From UBA1801 sp035353395 (GTDB lineage: Bacteria > Acidobacteriota > Holophagae > Holophagales > Holophagaceae), in NCBI GenBank assembly GCA_035353395.1, contig DAOPZL010000050.1, forward strand, positions 1 through 20,247: a stretch of DNA of 20,247 bases, written 5' to 3'. Shown piece by piece: positions 7,509 through 14,475 of the stretch (within the stretch, counting starts at the first letter, position 1; each line of letters opens with the position of its first letter). A program made the position numbers and the translations under genes. A model generated the notes under the pieces. The model was not told the origin of the DNA. It worked only from the letters and a program-made list of their open reading frames with translations, and made no database searches.

Positions 7509-7997
7509 TCACGTCCTCTCCAATTCGGCCAGGCGCGCCTGGGCGCACTCCCAGCCGGCCTCGGAGAAGACGTCGATCCCGCCGGCCCTCAGGGCGGCCG
7601 CGGCCACGCCCTGCCCGGGGACGAGCCGCCCCGAGAAGGTCCCGTCGTGGATCCATGCGCTTCCGCAGGACGGGCTCCGCTCCTTCAGGACCGCCACGCG
7701 GATGCCCCGGCGCCGGCACAGCGCCACCGCCGCCAGGGCGCCCGCGATGAACGCGGCCGTCACGTCCTCCCCTCCGGCTCCCCCGACCCTTGCCTGGGCC
7801 TCGAGCACCGCCTCGCCCCCGCCGCCGAGCAACTCGACGGGAGGTCGAGGAATGCCGAGCCCCCCCGCCCGTTCCGGGCAGAAGGACACGACCCGTCCCT
7901 CCGCCAGCCACCGGTCCATCACCGGATGCCTGGAGGGGGCCGAGCCGCCGTCGTAGCGGACCGGCTCGCCAAGCAGACAGGAACTGACGAGGACCAT
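7509..7997 (-). CDS. DUF523 family protein (TudS-like, iron-sulfur)
   Basis: 162 residues of the DUF523 (YbbK) family, to which the thiouracil desulfidase TudS belongs; TudS uses a [4Fe-4S] cluster held by three cysteines to remove sulfur. The sequence shows VLVSSCLLGEPVRYDGG at the N-terminus, VSFCPERAGGLGIPRPPVELLGG, and VAVLKERSPSCGS. The three expected ligands are thus Cys7, the CPE cysteine near residue 40 and the SPSCG cysteine near residue 111. Two in-frame ATGs exist; the one at 7995-7997 has GGAAG 8 nt upstream, whereas the one at 8001-8003 is too close to it. It probably shares a transcript with the quinone oxidoreductase gene. The in vivo substrate is unknown. Confidence 0.88.
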   Translation of the reverse strand: MVLVSSCLLGEPVRYDGGSAPSRHPVMDRWLAEGRVVSFCPERAGGLGIPRPPVELLGGGGEAVLEAQARVGGAGGEDVTAAFIAGALAAVALCRRRGIRVAVLKERSPSCGSAWIHDGTFSGRLVPGQGVAAAALRAGGIDVFSEAGWECAQARLAELERT

Positions 7998-8086
7998 GGA
8001 CATGGCTTCCAACCTACCCCAGGCGGCCCATGCGGGGGAGCCTTTCCTTCCGCGGGGTGGCGGTAGAATGGCCGCGGGAGGCCAGC

Positions 8087-8404
8087 ATGGAAATTCCGGA
8101 GGATCTGCGCGAGCTCGTGGACCGCCTCGGCCGGGCGCTCGTCCAGGCGCTGGTGACGGACGAGCAGTGCCGGGACCTGGCCCGGCAGATCCAGGAGCAC
8201 GGCTACGAGATCGGCCTGATGATCGAGGCGACGCTGGCGCTCCAGCGCCGGGAGGAGCCGGCCACGGACCAGGATGCGGCTCCGGGCGCCCCGCCTCGGG
8301 TGCCCGAGGCATCGCCGGCGGCGGAGGCCCCCCAGCCCGAGACCCCCTCGTGGTCCGAGGAGGACCGGGCATTCCTGCAGAAGTTCAAGATCTCCCTGGA
8401 CTGA
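8087..8404 (+). CDS. Small acidic protein of unknown function upstream of rlmN
   Basis: 105 residues, no family recognised. The N-terminal half (1-55) is predicted helical (EDLRELVDRLGRALVQALVTDEQCRDLARQIQEHGYEIGLMIEATLALQ). A Pro/Ala/Glu-rich linker (about 57-88) follows, and the last residues form a short helix, SEEDRAFLQKFKISLD. There is no signal peptide or membrane segment. ATG 8087 is preceded by GGGAGG. It ends 9 nt before the rlmN start, so co-transcription is likely. Codon use is like that of its neighbours, which argues for a real gene. No function can be assigned. Confidence 0.75.
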   Translation: MEIPEDLRELVDRLGRALVQALVTDEQCRDLARQIQEHGYEIGLMIEATLALQRREEPATDQDAAPGAPPRVPEASPAAEAPQPETPSWSEEDRAFLQKFKISLD

Positions 8405-8413
8405 GGCTTCCCG

Positions 8414-9523
8414 ATGAGCGCGATCGAACTCCCCTGGGACCGCCCGGCCCCGGAACCTGGCGCGGATGCCCGCCCCAACGCCGCCGGCATGGACCGGGCC
8501 CAGCTGGAGGACCTGGTGGGGGCCCTGGGCGAGAAGCCCTACCGGGCCCGCCAGATCTTCGAAGGGCTCTACCACCACCGCTGGACCGGCTGGTCCTCCT
8601 TCACCTCCCTGTCCAAGGAGCTGCGCGCGAGACTCGAGGCGTCGGTGGACCTGGCCTGGCCCGGGATCGTGGAGAGCGCCGCCAGCGAGGACGGCTCGAC
8701 CAAGCACGCCTTCCGCCTGCAGGACGGCCGCCTGGTCGAAGGCGTCCACATGCCCTACGAGGACCGGACCACCCTCTGCCTCTCCAGCCAGGTGGGCTGC
8801 GCCATGGGCTGCACCTTCTGCGCCACGGGGAGGATGGGCATCCAGCGCAACCTCACCAGCACCGAGATCGCCGGGCAGGTGGTCGCCATGCTCAACCACC
8901 ACGGGCATCCCGCGGGAAAACCGGTGAACCTGGTGTTCATGGGCATGGGCGAGCCCCTGCACAACCTGGCCCACGTCATGCGGGCCTTCCGGCTCCTGAA
9001 CGATCCCGACGGCCTGGCCGTCCCGGCCCGCCGGGTCACGGTCAGCACCTCCGGCCTCGTGTCCGGCATCCGGCGCCTGGGCGACTTCCATCCGCGTCCC
9101 CGGCTGGCGTTGAGCCTCAACGGCACCACGGACGAGCACCGTTCCCGCATCATGCCCGTCAACCGGGTGTGGAACCTGGCGGCCCTCGCGGAAGCCCTGA
9201 AGGCCTTCCCCCTCGAGAAGGGGGAGCGCATCACCCTGGAATACGTCCTCCTGAAGGGCGCGACGGACAGCCTCGAGGACGCCCGCCGCCTCGCGGCCTT
9301 CGCCAGGAAGTTCCCCTCCAAGATCAACCTCATCCCCTTCAATCCCCACGAAGGAGGCGGGTTCGAACCCCCGGACGAATCCCGCATCCGCGAGCTGGGC
9401 GGCTACCTGTCGGGCCAGGGCCTCACCGTGAGCGTGCGCCGCAGCAGGGGCCAGGACGTGGCCGGGGCGTGCGGACAGCTGGCGAGGAGCCGGGGAGCGC
9501 GCGAGGCCGACGAGGAGGACTGA
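8414..9523 (+). CDS. rlmN: 23S rRNA (A2503-C2) / tRNA (A37-C2) methyltransferase RlmN
   Basis: Radical-SAM enzyme that places a methyl group on C2 of A2503 in 23S rRNA and of A37 in some tRNAs. The 369-residue product has the cluster motif CAMGCTFC (Cys129, Cys133, Cys136) within TTLCLSSQVGCAMGCTFCATGRMGIQRNLT, the family segment FMGMGEPLHN, STSG, LALSLNGTTDEHRSRIMPVN, and KINLIPFNPHEG. The methyl-carrying catalytic cysteine is Cys353 in DVAGACGQL, and Cys122 matches the second cysteine involved in turnover. These separate RlmN from plain radical-SAM proteins. Its N-terminus has a Pro-rich extension of about 25 residues before the usual helical domain. It starts 9 nt after the small unknown gene. 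Confidence 0.97.
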   Translation: MSAIELPWDRPAPEPGADARPNAAGMDRAQLEDLVGALGEKPYRARQIFEGLYHHRWTGWSSFTSLSKELRARLEASVDLAWPGIVESAASEDGSTKHAFRLQDGRLVEGVHMPYEDRTTLCLSSQVGCAMGCTFCATGRMGIQRNLTSTEIAGQVVAMLNHHGHPAGKPVNLVFMGMGEPLHNLAHVMRAFRLLNDPDGLAVPARRVTVSTSGLVSGIRRLGDFHPRPRLALSLNGTTDEHRSRIMPVNRVWNLAALAEALKAFPLEKGERITLEYVLLKGATDSLEDARRLAAFARKFPSKINLIPFNPHEGGGFEPPDESRIRELGGYLSGQGLTVSVRRSRGQDVAGACGQLARSRGAREADEED

Positions 9524-9587
9524 GCTGCTTCGTCCCGGCCCGGGACCTCGGTGCATGCTGCATAATGCTCATGGGGGGACCTGAGTC

Positions 9588-10547
9588 ATGAAACGTGTTG
9601 CCAGGCTTGCCGCGGCCTTCCTGCTTGCCCTTTCCGCCTGCGCCGCCGGAGGCGTGGCCGTCCGCGTGGGTGCCCTGAAGGGTCCCACGGGGATCGGCAT
9701 GGCCAGGCTGTTCGAAGCTCCTCCCGGCCTCCCCGGCGGCGACACCCTGGCCCTGGAGGCCGTGGCCTCCGCGGACGCCATGGCGGCCAGGCTCGTATCC
9801 GGCGAGCTGGACGCGGCCGTCCTCCCCGTGAACATGGCCGCGAAGCTCCGGACCGCCGGCCTGCCCTACCGGATGGTCGCCGTGGTGGGCATGGGCATGG
9901 TCTCCGTCGTCACCACCGATCCCGCCGTCAAGACCTTCGAGGACTTGAAGGGCCGCGAGCTGCACGTCGCGGGCCAGGGGGCCACGCCGGAATACCTCCT
10001 GCGCGCCATCGCCAGGAAGAAGGGACTGGACCCGGACAAGGACCTGACCCTCGCCTTCCACCTTCCGCCCCCCGAGATCGCCGCCTCCCTGGCGGCCGGA
10101 CGGATCTCCGCGGCGGTCCTCCCCGAACCCTTCGCGACCCAGGCCCTCAAGGGCAATCCCCAGGCGCGCGTCCCGTTCTCCCTGGAGGCTCTCTGGAAGG
10201 AAACCACCGGCCGCCCCGGCTATCCCATGTCCGTCTTCGTGATGCGGGACGCCCTCCTCCAGGAACGGCCGAAGACTGCCAAGGCCCTCGCGGGCGCCTA
10301 CGAGGCCTCCATCGCATGGGTCAAGGCGCACCCCGCGGAAGCGGGGACCCTGGCGGAGAAGCACGACCTCGGGATGAAGGCGGCGGTCGCGGCGGCCGCA
10401 ATTCCGCGGTCCGCCTACGTCTTCACGCCCGCGCGCGCGGCCAGGGCGGACATGGAGGCCCTGCTCTCCGTGTTCCTGGCCGTCTCCCCCAAGTCGATCG
10501 GGGGCAGGCTCCCCGGCCCGGACTTCTATGCGGAAATCCCCCGGTAG
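9588..10547 (+). CDS. ABC transporter substrate-binding lipoprotein (NMT1/SsuA/ThiY type)
   Basis: 319 residues. A short basic start and hydrophobic stretch end in LSAC, a lipobox with Cys18, so the mature protein is probably a lipid-anchored binding protein. The body is a type II periplasmic fold: VRVGALKGPTGIGMARLFE, then GELDAAVLPVNMAAKL, DLKGRELHVAGQGATPEYLLRAIARKKGLDPDKDL, and AGRISAAVLPEPFATQAL, typical of the NMT1/nitrate-sulfonate-taurine/thiamine-precursor class. The ligand is not evident; no transported-compound biosynthesis gene lies beside it. Its 3' end overlaps the permease gene by 20 nt, so binding protein, permease and ATPase are one operon. Confidence 0.87.
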   Translation: MKRVARLAAAFLLALSACAAGGVAVRVGALKGPTGIGMARLFEAPPGLPGGDTLALEAVASADAMAARLVSGELDAAVLPVNMAAKLRTAGLPYRMVAVVGMGMVSVVTTDPAVKTFEDLKGRELHVAGQGATPEYLLRAIARKKGLDPDKDLTLAFHLPPPEIAASLAAGRISAAVLPEPFATQALKGNPQARVPFSLEALWKETTGRPGYPMSVFVMRDALLQERPKTAKALAGAYEASIAWVKAHPAEAGTLAEKHDLGMKAAVAAAAIPRSAYVFTPARAARADMEALLSVFLAVSPKSIGGRLPGPDFYAEIPR

Positions 10548-11310
10548 CGGCTCCTCCGGGGGGACCCGGCCCGCGGTCTTCGCCTCCCTGGGAGCCCTGG
10601 CCGTCCTGGGGATCTGGGCGGCGGCGGCGCACTTCGTCGACTCGGAGATCGTGTTGCCCTCCCCGCTCCGGGTCGCCCGGTCCGCGGCGGTGCTCTTCCC
10701 CACGGCCAAGTTCCTGCTGGCGCTGCAGGCCACGTTCCTCCGCGGCCTCGCCTCCTTCGGGATCTCCATGGCCGCGGGCATCGCGGTCGGCCTGGCCTGC
10801 GGCCTGTCCTCTCCCCTCGCCTACGCCATGGCGCCGGCCCTGACCATCACCCGGGCCACGCCGGTGCTGGCCGTCATCCTCCTCGCCTTGATCTGGTTCC
10901 CCTCGGGGACCGTGCCCATCTTCGCGGCGGTGCTCATGGCCTTCCCCGTTGTCGTGGGGGACGTGCGCCAGGGCGTCCGTTCGGCGGACCCGAAGCTCCT
11001 CGAGATGTCCCGGCTGTTCCAGCTCCGGAGGCGCGACCGGCTGCGGAGCATCTACGCCCCGGCCATGGCGCCCCACCTGGCGTCGGCTGCCCACGGCGCG
11101 CTGGGGCTCTGCTGGAAGGTGGTCGTCGCGGGCGAGGTGCTGAGCCAGCCGGCGCGGGCCCTGGGCACGGGCATGAACCGGGCGCGCATCGAGCTGGAGA
11201 CGGCGGAGGTCTTCGCCTGGACCCTCGCGGGGATCCTGCTCTGCGCCCTGACCGATCTCGCGTTCAAGCTCATCCGGAGGAGGCGCGGTGGCGACGTACG
11301 GCCTTCGTGA
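10528..11310 (+). CDS. ABC transporter permease (SsuC/TauC/ThiX type)
   Basis: 260 residues with about six membrane segments, beginning with a helix at about residues 16-35 and the family motif SEIVLPSPLRVARSA. Further on come FGISMAAGIAVGLACGLSSPLAYAMAPALTITRATPVLAVILLALIWFPSGTVPIFAAVLMAFPVVV and the coupling segment with PAMAPHLASAAHGALGLCWKVVVAGEVLSQPARALGTGMNRAR. The EAA-like cytoplasmic loop that contacts the ATPase is the DPKLLEMSRLFQLRRRDRLRSIYAPAMAPHL stretch. It overlaps the binding-protein gene by 20 nt and the ATPase gene by 23 nt, as expected for coupled translation of one importer. Confidence 0.9.
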   Translation: MRKSPGSGSSGGTRPAVFASLGALAVLGIWAAAAHFVDSEIVLPSPLRVARSAAVLFPTAKFLLALQATFLRGLASFGISMAAGIAVGLACGLSSPLAYAMAPALTITRATPVLAVILLALIWFPSGTVPIFAAVLMAFPVVVGDVRQGVRSADPKLLEMSRLFQLRRRDRLRSIYAPAMAPHLASAAHGALGLCWKVVVAGEVLSQPARALGTGMNRARIELETAEVFAWTLAGILLCALTDLAFKLIRRRRGGDVRPS

Positions 11311-12061
11311 AATCTCGAAATCCTACGGCGGCCTGCGCGTCCTGGACGATTTCTCCCTCGACTTCCCGGCCGGCAAGGTGACCGCGGTGCTCGGTCCCTC
11401 CGGATGCGGCAAGACCACCCTGCTCCACATCCTCTCGGGGCTGCTGTCCGCCGATGCCGGAGAGCGGGCCGGTTTCGAGGGCGCGCGCTTCAGCTGCGTG
11501 TTCCAGGAGCCGCGGCTCGTCCCCTCCTTCTCCGCCCTGCGGAACGTGGAGCTGGTCCTCCGTGCCGAACTCCCGCGCGAGGCTCGCCGCGAGCGGGCCC
11601 TGCGGTTCCTCTCCGCCGTGGGCCTGCGGGAAGCCCGGGCCCTGAAGCCCGCCCAGCTTTCGGGCGGCATGCGCCAGCGGACGGCCCTGGCCCGGGCCTT
11701 CGCCTACCCCGCGGACCTGCTCCTCATGGACGAGCCCTTCCAGTCCGTGGACCTCAGGACCCGCATCGGCCTGATGGACGCCTTCCTGGAACTGCAGGCC
11801 GAGGATCCCCGGACCGTCGTCTTCGTGACGCACGAGGTCCGGGAGGCTCTCTACCTGGGCGACACCGTCGTGGTCCTTTCCGACAAGCCGGCCCGGATCC
11901 TGGAGCGCAGGGAGGTGGGCCTGCCCCGGGAGCGCCGGCGCTACGGCTCCCCGGACCTGTCCGAGGCCGAGGCCGCCCTCTACCGGCTGATCCTGGGGGA
12001 ACCGGCTACGCCTCCCGGCACCGCGGGCACAACCCGAACAGCTGGAGCTGGTGGCGGGTGA
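11288..12061 (+). CDS. ABC transporter ATP-binding protein (SsuB/TauB type)
   Basis: 257 residues with a complete nucleotide-binding domain: Walker A GPSGCGKTT (36-44), Q-loop Gln73 in VFQEPRL, signature LSGGM (124-128), Walker B LLLMDEP (144-150), D-loop SVDLRTR and switch His182. GTG 11288 is preceded by GGAGGAGG. The 3' end overlaps the fur-family gene, on the other strand, by 56 bp, so the last 19 codons or so (a low-complexity Pro/Thr/Ala/Gly tail) are also coding on the minus strand. This tail looks like an extension past the usual end of the family and may be dispensable. It energises uptake by the preceding permease. Confidence 0.92.
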   Translation: MATYGLREISKSYGGLRVLDDFSLDFPAGKVTAVLGPSGCGKTTLLHILSGLLSADAGERAGFEGARFSCVFQEPRLVPSFSALRNVELVLRAELPREARRERALRFLSAVGLREARALKPAQLSGGMRQRTALARAFAYPADLLLMDEPFQSVDLRTRIGLMDAFLELQAEDPRTVVFVTHEVREALYLGDTVVVLSDKPARILERREVGLPRERRRYGSPDLSEAEAALYRLILGEPATPPGTAGTTRTAGAGGG

Positions 12062-12422
12062 TGCGGAACCCGGACTGGGCCTCCAGGGACTCCAGCACCT
12101 GCTTGATGGCGCAGCCCTCGACTTCCACCATCCGCCCGCACTTCTCGCACTGCACGTGGTGGTGGTGCCCCGGCGACTGGCAGCGGACGAAGCGCATCAC
12201 CTGGTCGGGCCCGACGATGGGCTCCACCCAGCCCTGCGCCGCGAACTGCTGCAGGTTGCGGTACACCGTGGGGATTCCGGAACGGTAGCCCGCCATCCTC
12301 GAGAGGATCTCCTCCACGTTGAGGGGACGATCGGAATCGTCCAGTACCTGGAGGATGGCCTGGCGCTGGGGCGTGACCCGCAGTCCGGCGGCGTGGAGGG
12401 ACGAACTCAGGGGGGTGCGCAT
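12006..12422 (-). CDS. Fur-family metal-responsive transcriptional regulator
   Basis: 138 residues. An N-terminal winged helix contains LRVTPQRQAILQVLDDSDRPLNVEEIL and the recognition-helix region IPTVYRNLQQFAAQGWVE. The metal-binding half follows with a HHHH run (86-89), CEKCGRMVEVEGC (Cys92, Cys95, Cys104) and CPRC (Cys132, Cys135). Cys92/95 plus Cys132/135 form the Cys4 structural zinc site of many Fur/PerR/Zur proteins. Which ion it senses (Fe, Mn, Zn or peroxide) cannot be settled from this. It starts 16 nt after the metal exporter gene on the same strand, suggesting one transcript and control of the exporter. Its 3' end overlaps the ABC ATPase gene. Confidence 0.92.
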   Translation of the reverse strand: MRTPLSSSLHAAGLRVTPQRQAILQVLDDSDRPLNVEEILSRMAGYRSGIPTVYRNLQQFAAQGWVEPIVGPDQVMRFVRCQSPGHHHHVQCEKCGRMVEVEGCAIKQVLESLEAQSGFRITRHQLQLFGLCPRCREA

Positions 12423-12438
12423 GCCGAAGCTCTGCCTC

Positions 12439-13326
12439 CTAGAACCAGTGTATCCGCTGCCAGAACATCCCCCAGGCGACGCTCGTGGCGTAGAGGGAGG
12501 CGATGATCAGCAGCGTGTCGCGCCAGTTCTTGTTCTCCCTGACCAGCACGACGAGGCCCAGCCCGCCGCTGACCGAGAGGCCCGCCACCAGGGCGCCGAA
12601 ACCAAGCATGCTCCGGGCGTAGAGTTCCGCCAGCAGGACCGAGGTGAAGCAGTTCGGGATCAGCCCGATCAGCCCCGCGACGATGGGCTGGAAGGCGCTG
12701 CCGTGCCGGAGCGCCATCCCCATGCGCTCGGCGCCGACCTGGTACAGGACGAAGTTGAGTGCCGCGGTCAGCACCAGGAGGTAGCAGAACACCTTCCCCG
12801 TATGGAGGAGCGGATGCTTGACCAGGGCCTTCAGCAGCGAAGGGCGGCTGGAGACTTCGTGGGCGCAGCAGGCCGCGTGGTGCAGGGCCTCGTCTTCCTC
12901 CTCCTCATGGTCCCCGGCAGGCTCCGGTGCTTCCTGGCGACGGCCGAACAGGCCGTCGAAAGCCAGTCCGGCCATGATGGCGATGGCCAGCTTGATGAGG
13001 ATGAGCGGGAGCACGATCCTCGCCTTTCCGGGAATCGAGAAGAGGATCGGCACCGCCTCGTCGGAGGTGGCCAGGAAGACCGACAGCAGGGTGCCCGCGC
13101 TGACCAGCCGCTTGGTGTAGAGCGCCGCGGCCAGCACGGAGAATCCGCACTGAGGGAAACATCCGACCAGGGCGCCGATCACGGGGCCGCCCTTGCCGAG
13201 ATGCGTCACGAAGTGCCCCATCCGGTCGCCGTAGCGGTGCTCCAGCCAGCCCACCAGCACGTAGGCCAGCAGCAGGAAGGGAATCATCTTCGTCGTGTCG
13301 ATCAAGGCATCAAGCAGCAGGTCCAT
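12439..13326 (-). CDS. Putative 10-TM heavy-metal/manganese exporter (ArsP_2, DUF2899 family)
   Basis: 295 residues with about ten hydrophobic segments arranged as two similar halves, each with a conserved half-membrane motif: GCFPQCGFSVLAAALYTKRLVSAGTLLSVFLATSDEAVP in the first (from about residue 55) and GLIPNCFTSVLLAELYARSMLGFGALVAGLSVSGG in the second. The central cytoplasmic loop (about 130-160) is crowded with possible metal ligands: DHEEEEDEALHHAACCAHE. The family is annotated as a putative manganese or heavy-metal exporter; transport has rarely been tested. It is the first gene of a two-gene unit with a Fur-family regulator, which supports a role in metal homeostasis. A TATAAT promoter and two palindromes lie between 13368 and 13435. 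The ribosome site is weak (ACGGAAG). Confidence 0.82.
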   Translation of the reverse strand: MDLLLDALIDTTKMIPFLLLAYVLVGWLEHRYGDRMGHFVTHLGKGGPVIGALVGCFPQCGFSVLAAALYTKRLVSAGTLLSVFLATSDEAVPILFSIPGKARIVLPLILIKLAIAIMAGLAFDGLFGRRQEAPEPAGDHEEEEDEALHHAACCAHEVSSRPSLLKALVKHPLLHTGKVFCYLLVLTAALNFVLYQVGAERMGMALRHGSAFQPIVAGLIGLIPNCFTSVLLAELYARSMLGFGALVAGLSVSGGLGLVVLVRENKNWRDTLLIIASLYATSVAWGMFWQRIHWF

Positions 13327-13367
13327 GTCTTCCGTCTTTCGGATCCAAACCAGTTTTCCAACATCTC

Positions 13368-13398
13368 ATGAAATTTCATCGCAACTAGAAATGATTTC
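13368..13398 (-). promoter_or_regulatory. Paired palindromes, likely operator of the exporter-fur unit
   Basis: Two inverted repeats lie between the promoter and the exporter ATG: the perfect 12-bp palindrome ATGAAATTTCAT (13368-13379) and GAAATGATTTC (13388-13398, 5-1-5). They share the GAAAT/ATTTC half-site, and their centres are about 20 bp apart, roughly two helical turns. The second, widened to TAGAAATGATTTCCA, resembles a 7-1-7 Fur-type box. The upstream palindrome would sit at the transcription start, where a bound repressor would block initiation. This is inferred from symmetry and position only. Confidence 0.5.
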
Positions 13399-13406
13399 CA
13401 CGATTT

Positions 13407-13435
13407 ATTATAACTTATTTTTTATCATTATTTAA
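13407..13435 (-). promoter_or_regulatory. Promoter of the metal exporter-fur unit
   Basis: Minus-strand -10 TATAAT (13407-13412) is perfect; 17 nt upstream is TTAAAT (13430-13435) as a weak -35. The region is extremely AT-rich against the GC-rich background. Transcription would begin near 13400, giving a leader of about 75 nt that carries both palindromes. Confidence 0.6.
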
Positions 13436-13492
13436 CTTCACCCATTCATCTCCTGGCGCGAACGATCCAGGCCCCCGGAACGCCTTCCCGGA

Positions 13493-13536
13493 ACCGGAGG
13501 GCCGGCACCCCGGAGGCCCCGGCGACCGGCCCCGGT
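13493..13536. other. GC-rich hairpin in the exporter/glpP divergent region
   Basis: ACCGG (13493-13497) and GGCCGG (13500-13505) pair with CCGGCC (13526-13531) and CCGGT (13532-13536), an 11-bp stem with a 2-nt bulge and a 20-nt loop. It has no U-run on either side, so it is not a standard terminator. The rest of the 300-bp region (13327-13626) holds the exporter promoter on one side and a weak TATGAT -10 candidate (13593-13598) without a clear -35 ahead of glpP on the other. Confidence 0.35.
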
Positions 13537-13626
13537 CCTGGACAACGCCAGTCCTGATGCGGTTTCTCACCCAGTTCGGCGGTGCGACAGGGTATGATTC
13601 AGCGGATCGCATAAGGGACACGGATC

Positions 13627-14250
13627 ATGGACCACGCCGAGAAGGAGCCGTTCAGGAAGATGCTGGAGCGCAACCGGGTGATCCCTGCCGTGAAGGACGA
13701 TGCGGCGATGAAGAAGGCCCTGCACTCCTCCCACGACATCGTGTTCATCCTCTACGGCGACATCCTGACCCTGGACGACCACGTGAACGCCATCATCCGC
13801 AGCGGCAAGATGCCGTTCGTGCACCTGGACATGGTCAACGGCCTGGCCTCGAACCCCGTGGTGCTGGAGTACTTCTATCGGCATTTCAAGCGCAACTGCG
13901 GGGTGCTCACGACAAAGTCCAACATGGCCAAGAAGGCGCTCGAACTGGGCATCCGCGTGGTCCAGCGCTTCTTCATGCTGGACAGCCTCTCCGTGGAGAG
14001 CGCCATCGAGGGCATCGGCAAGATCCGCACGGACGCCATCGAGATCATGCCCGGCATCATCCCCAGGGTGATCAGCCACATCCACCGGCAGACCAACGCG
14101 CCCATCATCGCGGGAGGGCTCATCAACACGGCCTCGGACATCGAGAAGATCCTGGCCGGCGGCGCCATCGCCGTGTCCACGAGCAGGAGCGACCTTTGGC
14201 CCCTGAATAATGAACAGCCGGCCGTTCAGGACAGGCGCGCGCAGGAGTAG
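13627..14250 (+). CDS. glpP: Glycerol uptake operon antiterminator GlpP
   Basis: 207 residues of the GlpP family. In Bacillus subtilis GlpP, activated by glycerol-3-phosphate, acts on leader RNAs of the glp genes to prevent early termination and stabilise mRNA. The sequence follows the TIM-barrel-like family: NRVIPAVKD at the start, FILYGDILTLDDHVNAIIRSGKMPFVHLDMVNGL, GVLTTKSNMAKKALELGIRVVQRFFMLDSLSVESAI, DAIEIMPGIIPRVISHIHRQTNAPIIAGGLINTASDIEKILAGGAIAVSTSRSDLW. The phosphate-binding AGGLI and GAIAVSTS loops are present. It lies just upstream of glpF and glpK, as in other GlpP systems. The last 15 residues or so after DLW are a tail beyond the usual core. ATG 13627 has a poor ribosome site (AAGGGA), so expression may be low. 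Confidence 0.93.
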   Translation: MDHAEKEPFRKMLERNRVIPAVKDDAAMKKALHSSHDIVFILYGDILTLDDHVNAIIRSGKMPFVHLDMVNGLASNPVVLEYFYRHFKRNCGVLTTKSNMAKKALELGIRVVQRFFMLDSLSVESAIEGIGKIRTDAIEIMPGIIPRVISHIHRQTNAPIIAGGLINTASDIEKILAGGAIAVSTSRSDLWPLNNEQPAVQDRRAQE

Positions 14251-14336
14251 TAAAAACAAGTGGAAATTTTCAGACTTGACGCCCCCCGCAATTCCTTTCA
14301 TGCTCATCACAAATTGAATATCGGAATCACTGGCAC

Positions 14337-14375
14337 GAGACGGGAGAGCCACGAATAAACTCTTTCGGCTATCTC
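14337..14375 (+). promoter_or_regulatory. Candidate GlpP-responsive RNA element in the glpF leader
   Basis: The 376-nt glpP-glpF gap holds GAGACGGGAGAGCC (14337-14350), repeated with one change at 17032-17045 before the dehydrogenase genes. GGGAGAGCC (14342-14350) can pair with GGCTATCTC (14367-14375), giving eight pairs with one mismatch and a 16-nt loop. In addition ACGGGAGAG (14340-14348) is identical to the 5' arm of the terminator that follows (14388-14396), so it could compete for the 3' arm at 14406-14414. A possible -35 TTGACG (14276-14281) lies upstream, but no good -10 is evident. GlpP binding is my inference. Confidence 0.5.
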
Positions 14376-14386
14376 TATGTAGATCG

Positions 14387-14416
14387 AACGGGAGAGTTCT
14401 AGCGACTCTCCCGTTT
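14387..14416 (+). terminator. Intrinsic terminator/attenuator in the glpF leader
   Basis: AACGGGAGAGT (14387-14397) pairs perfectly with ACTCTCCCGTT (14405-14415), an 11-bp stem with a 7-nt loop, followed by a modest U-tract (TTTCTGT). It lies 136 nt after glpP and about 210 nt before glpF. It could end glpP transcription, act as the attenuator relieved by GlpP, or both. Confidence 0.7.
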
Positions 14417-14475
14417 CTGTGTACCAACTCATGAGGCAAGCCCCTTCAAGAAATCGGTCCGATGATTATCCGGAA

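Noticed and set aside
7919..9556. Long open frame on the minus strand opposite rlmN (545 codons)
   Set aside because: Same cause: an antisense shadow of rlmN and the small upstream gene, rich in Gly/Arg/His with no recognisable domain.
13327..13406. yybP-ykoY manganese riboswitch before the metal exporter
   Set aside because: Such riboswitches sometimes precede Mn exporters, but the leader is only about 75 nt and lacks the conserved paired loops; the palindromes fit protein operators better.
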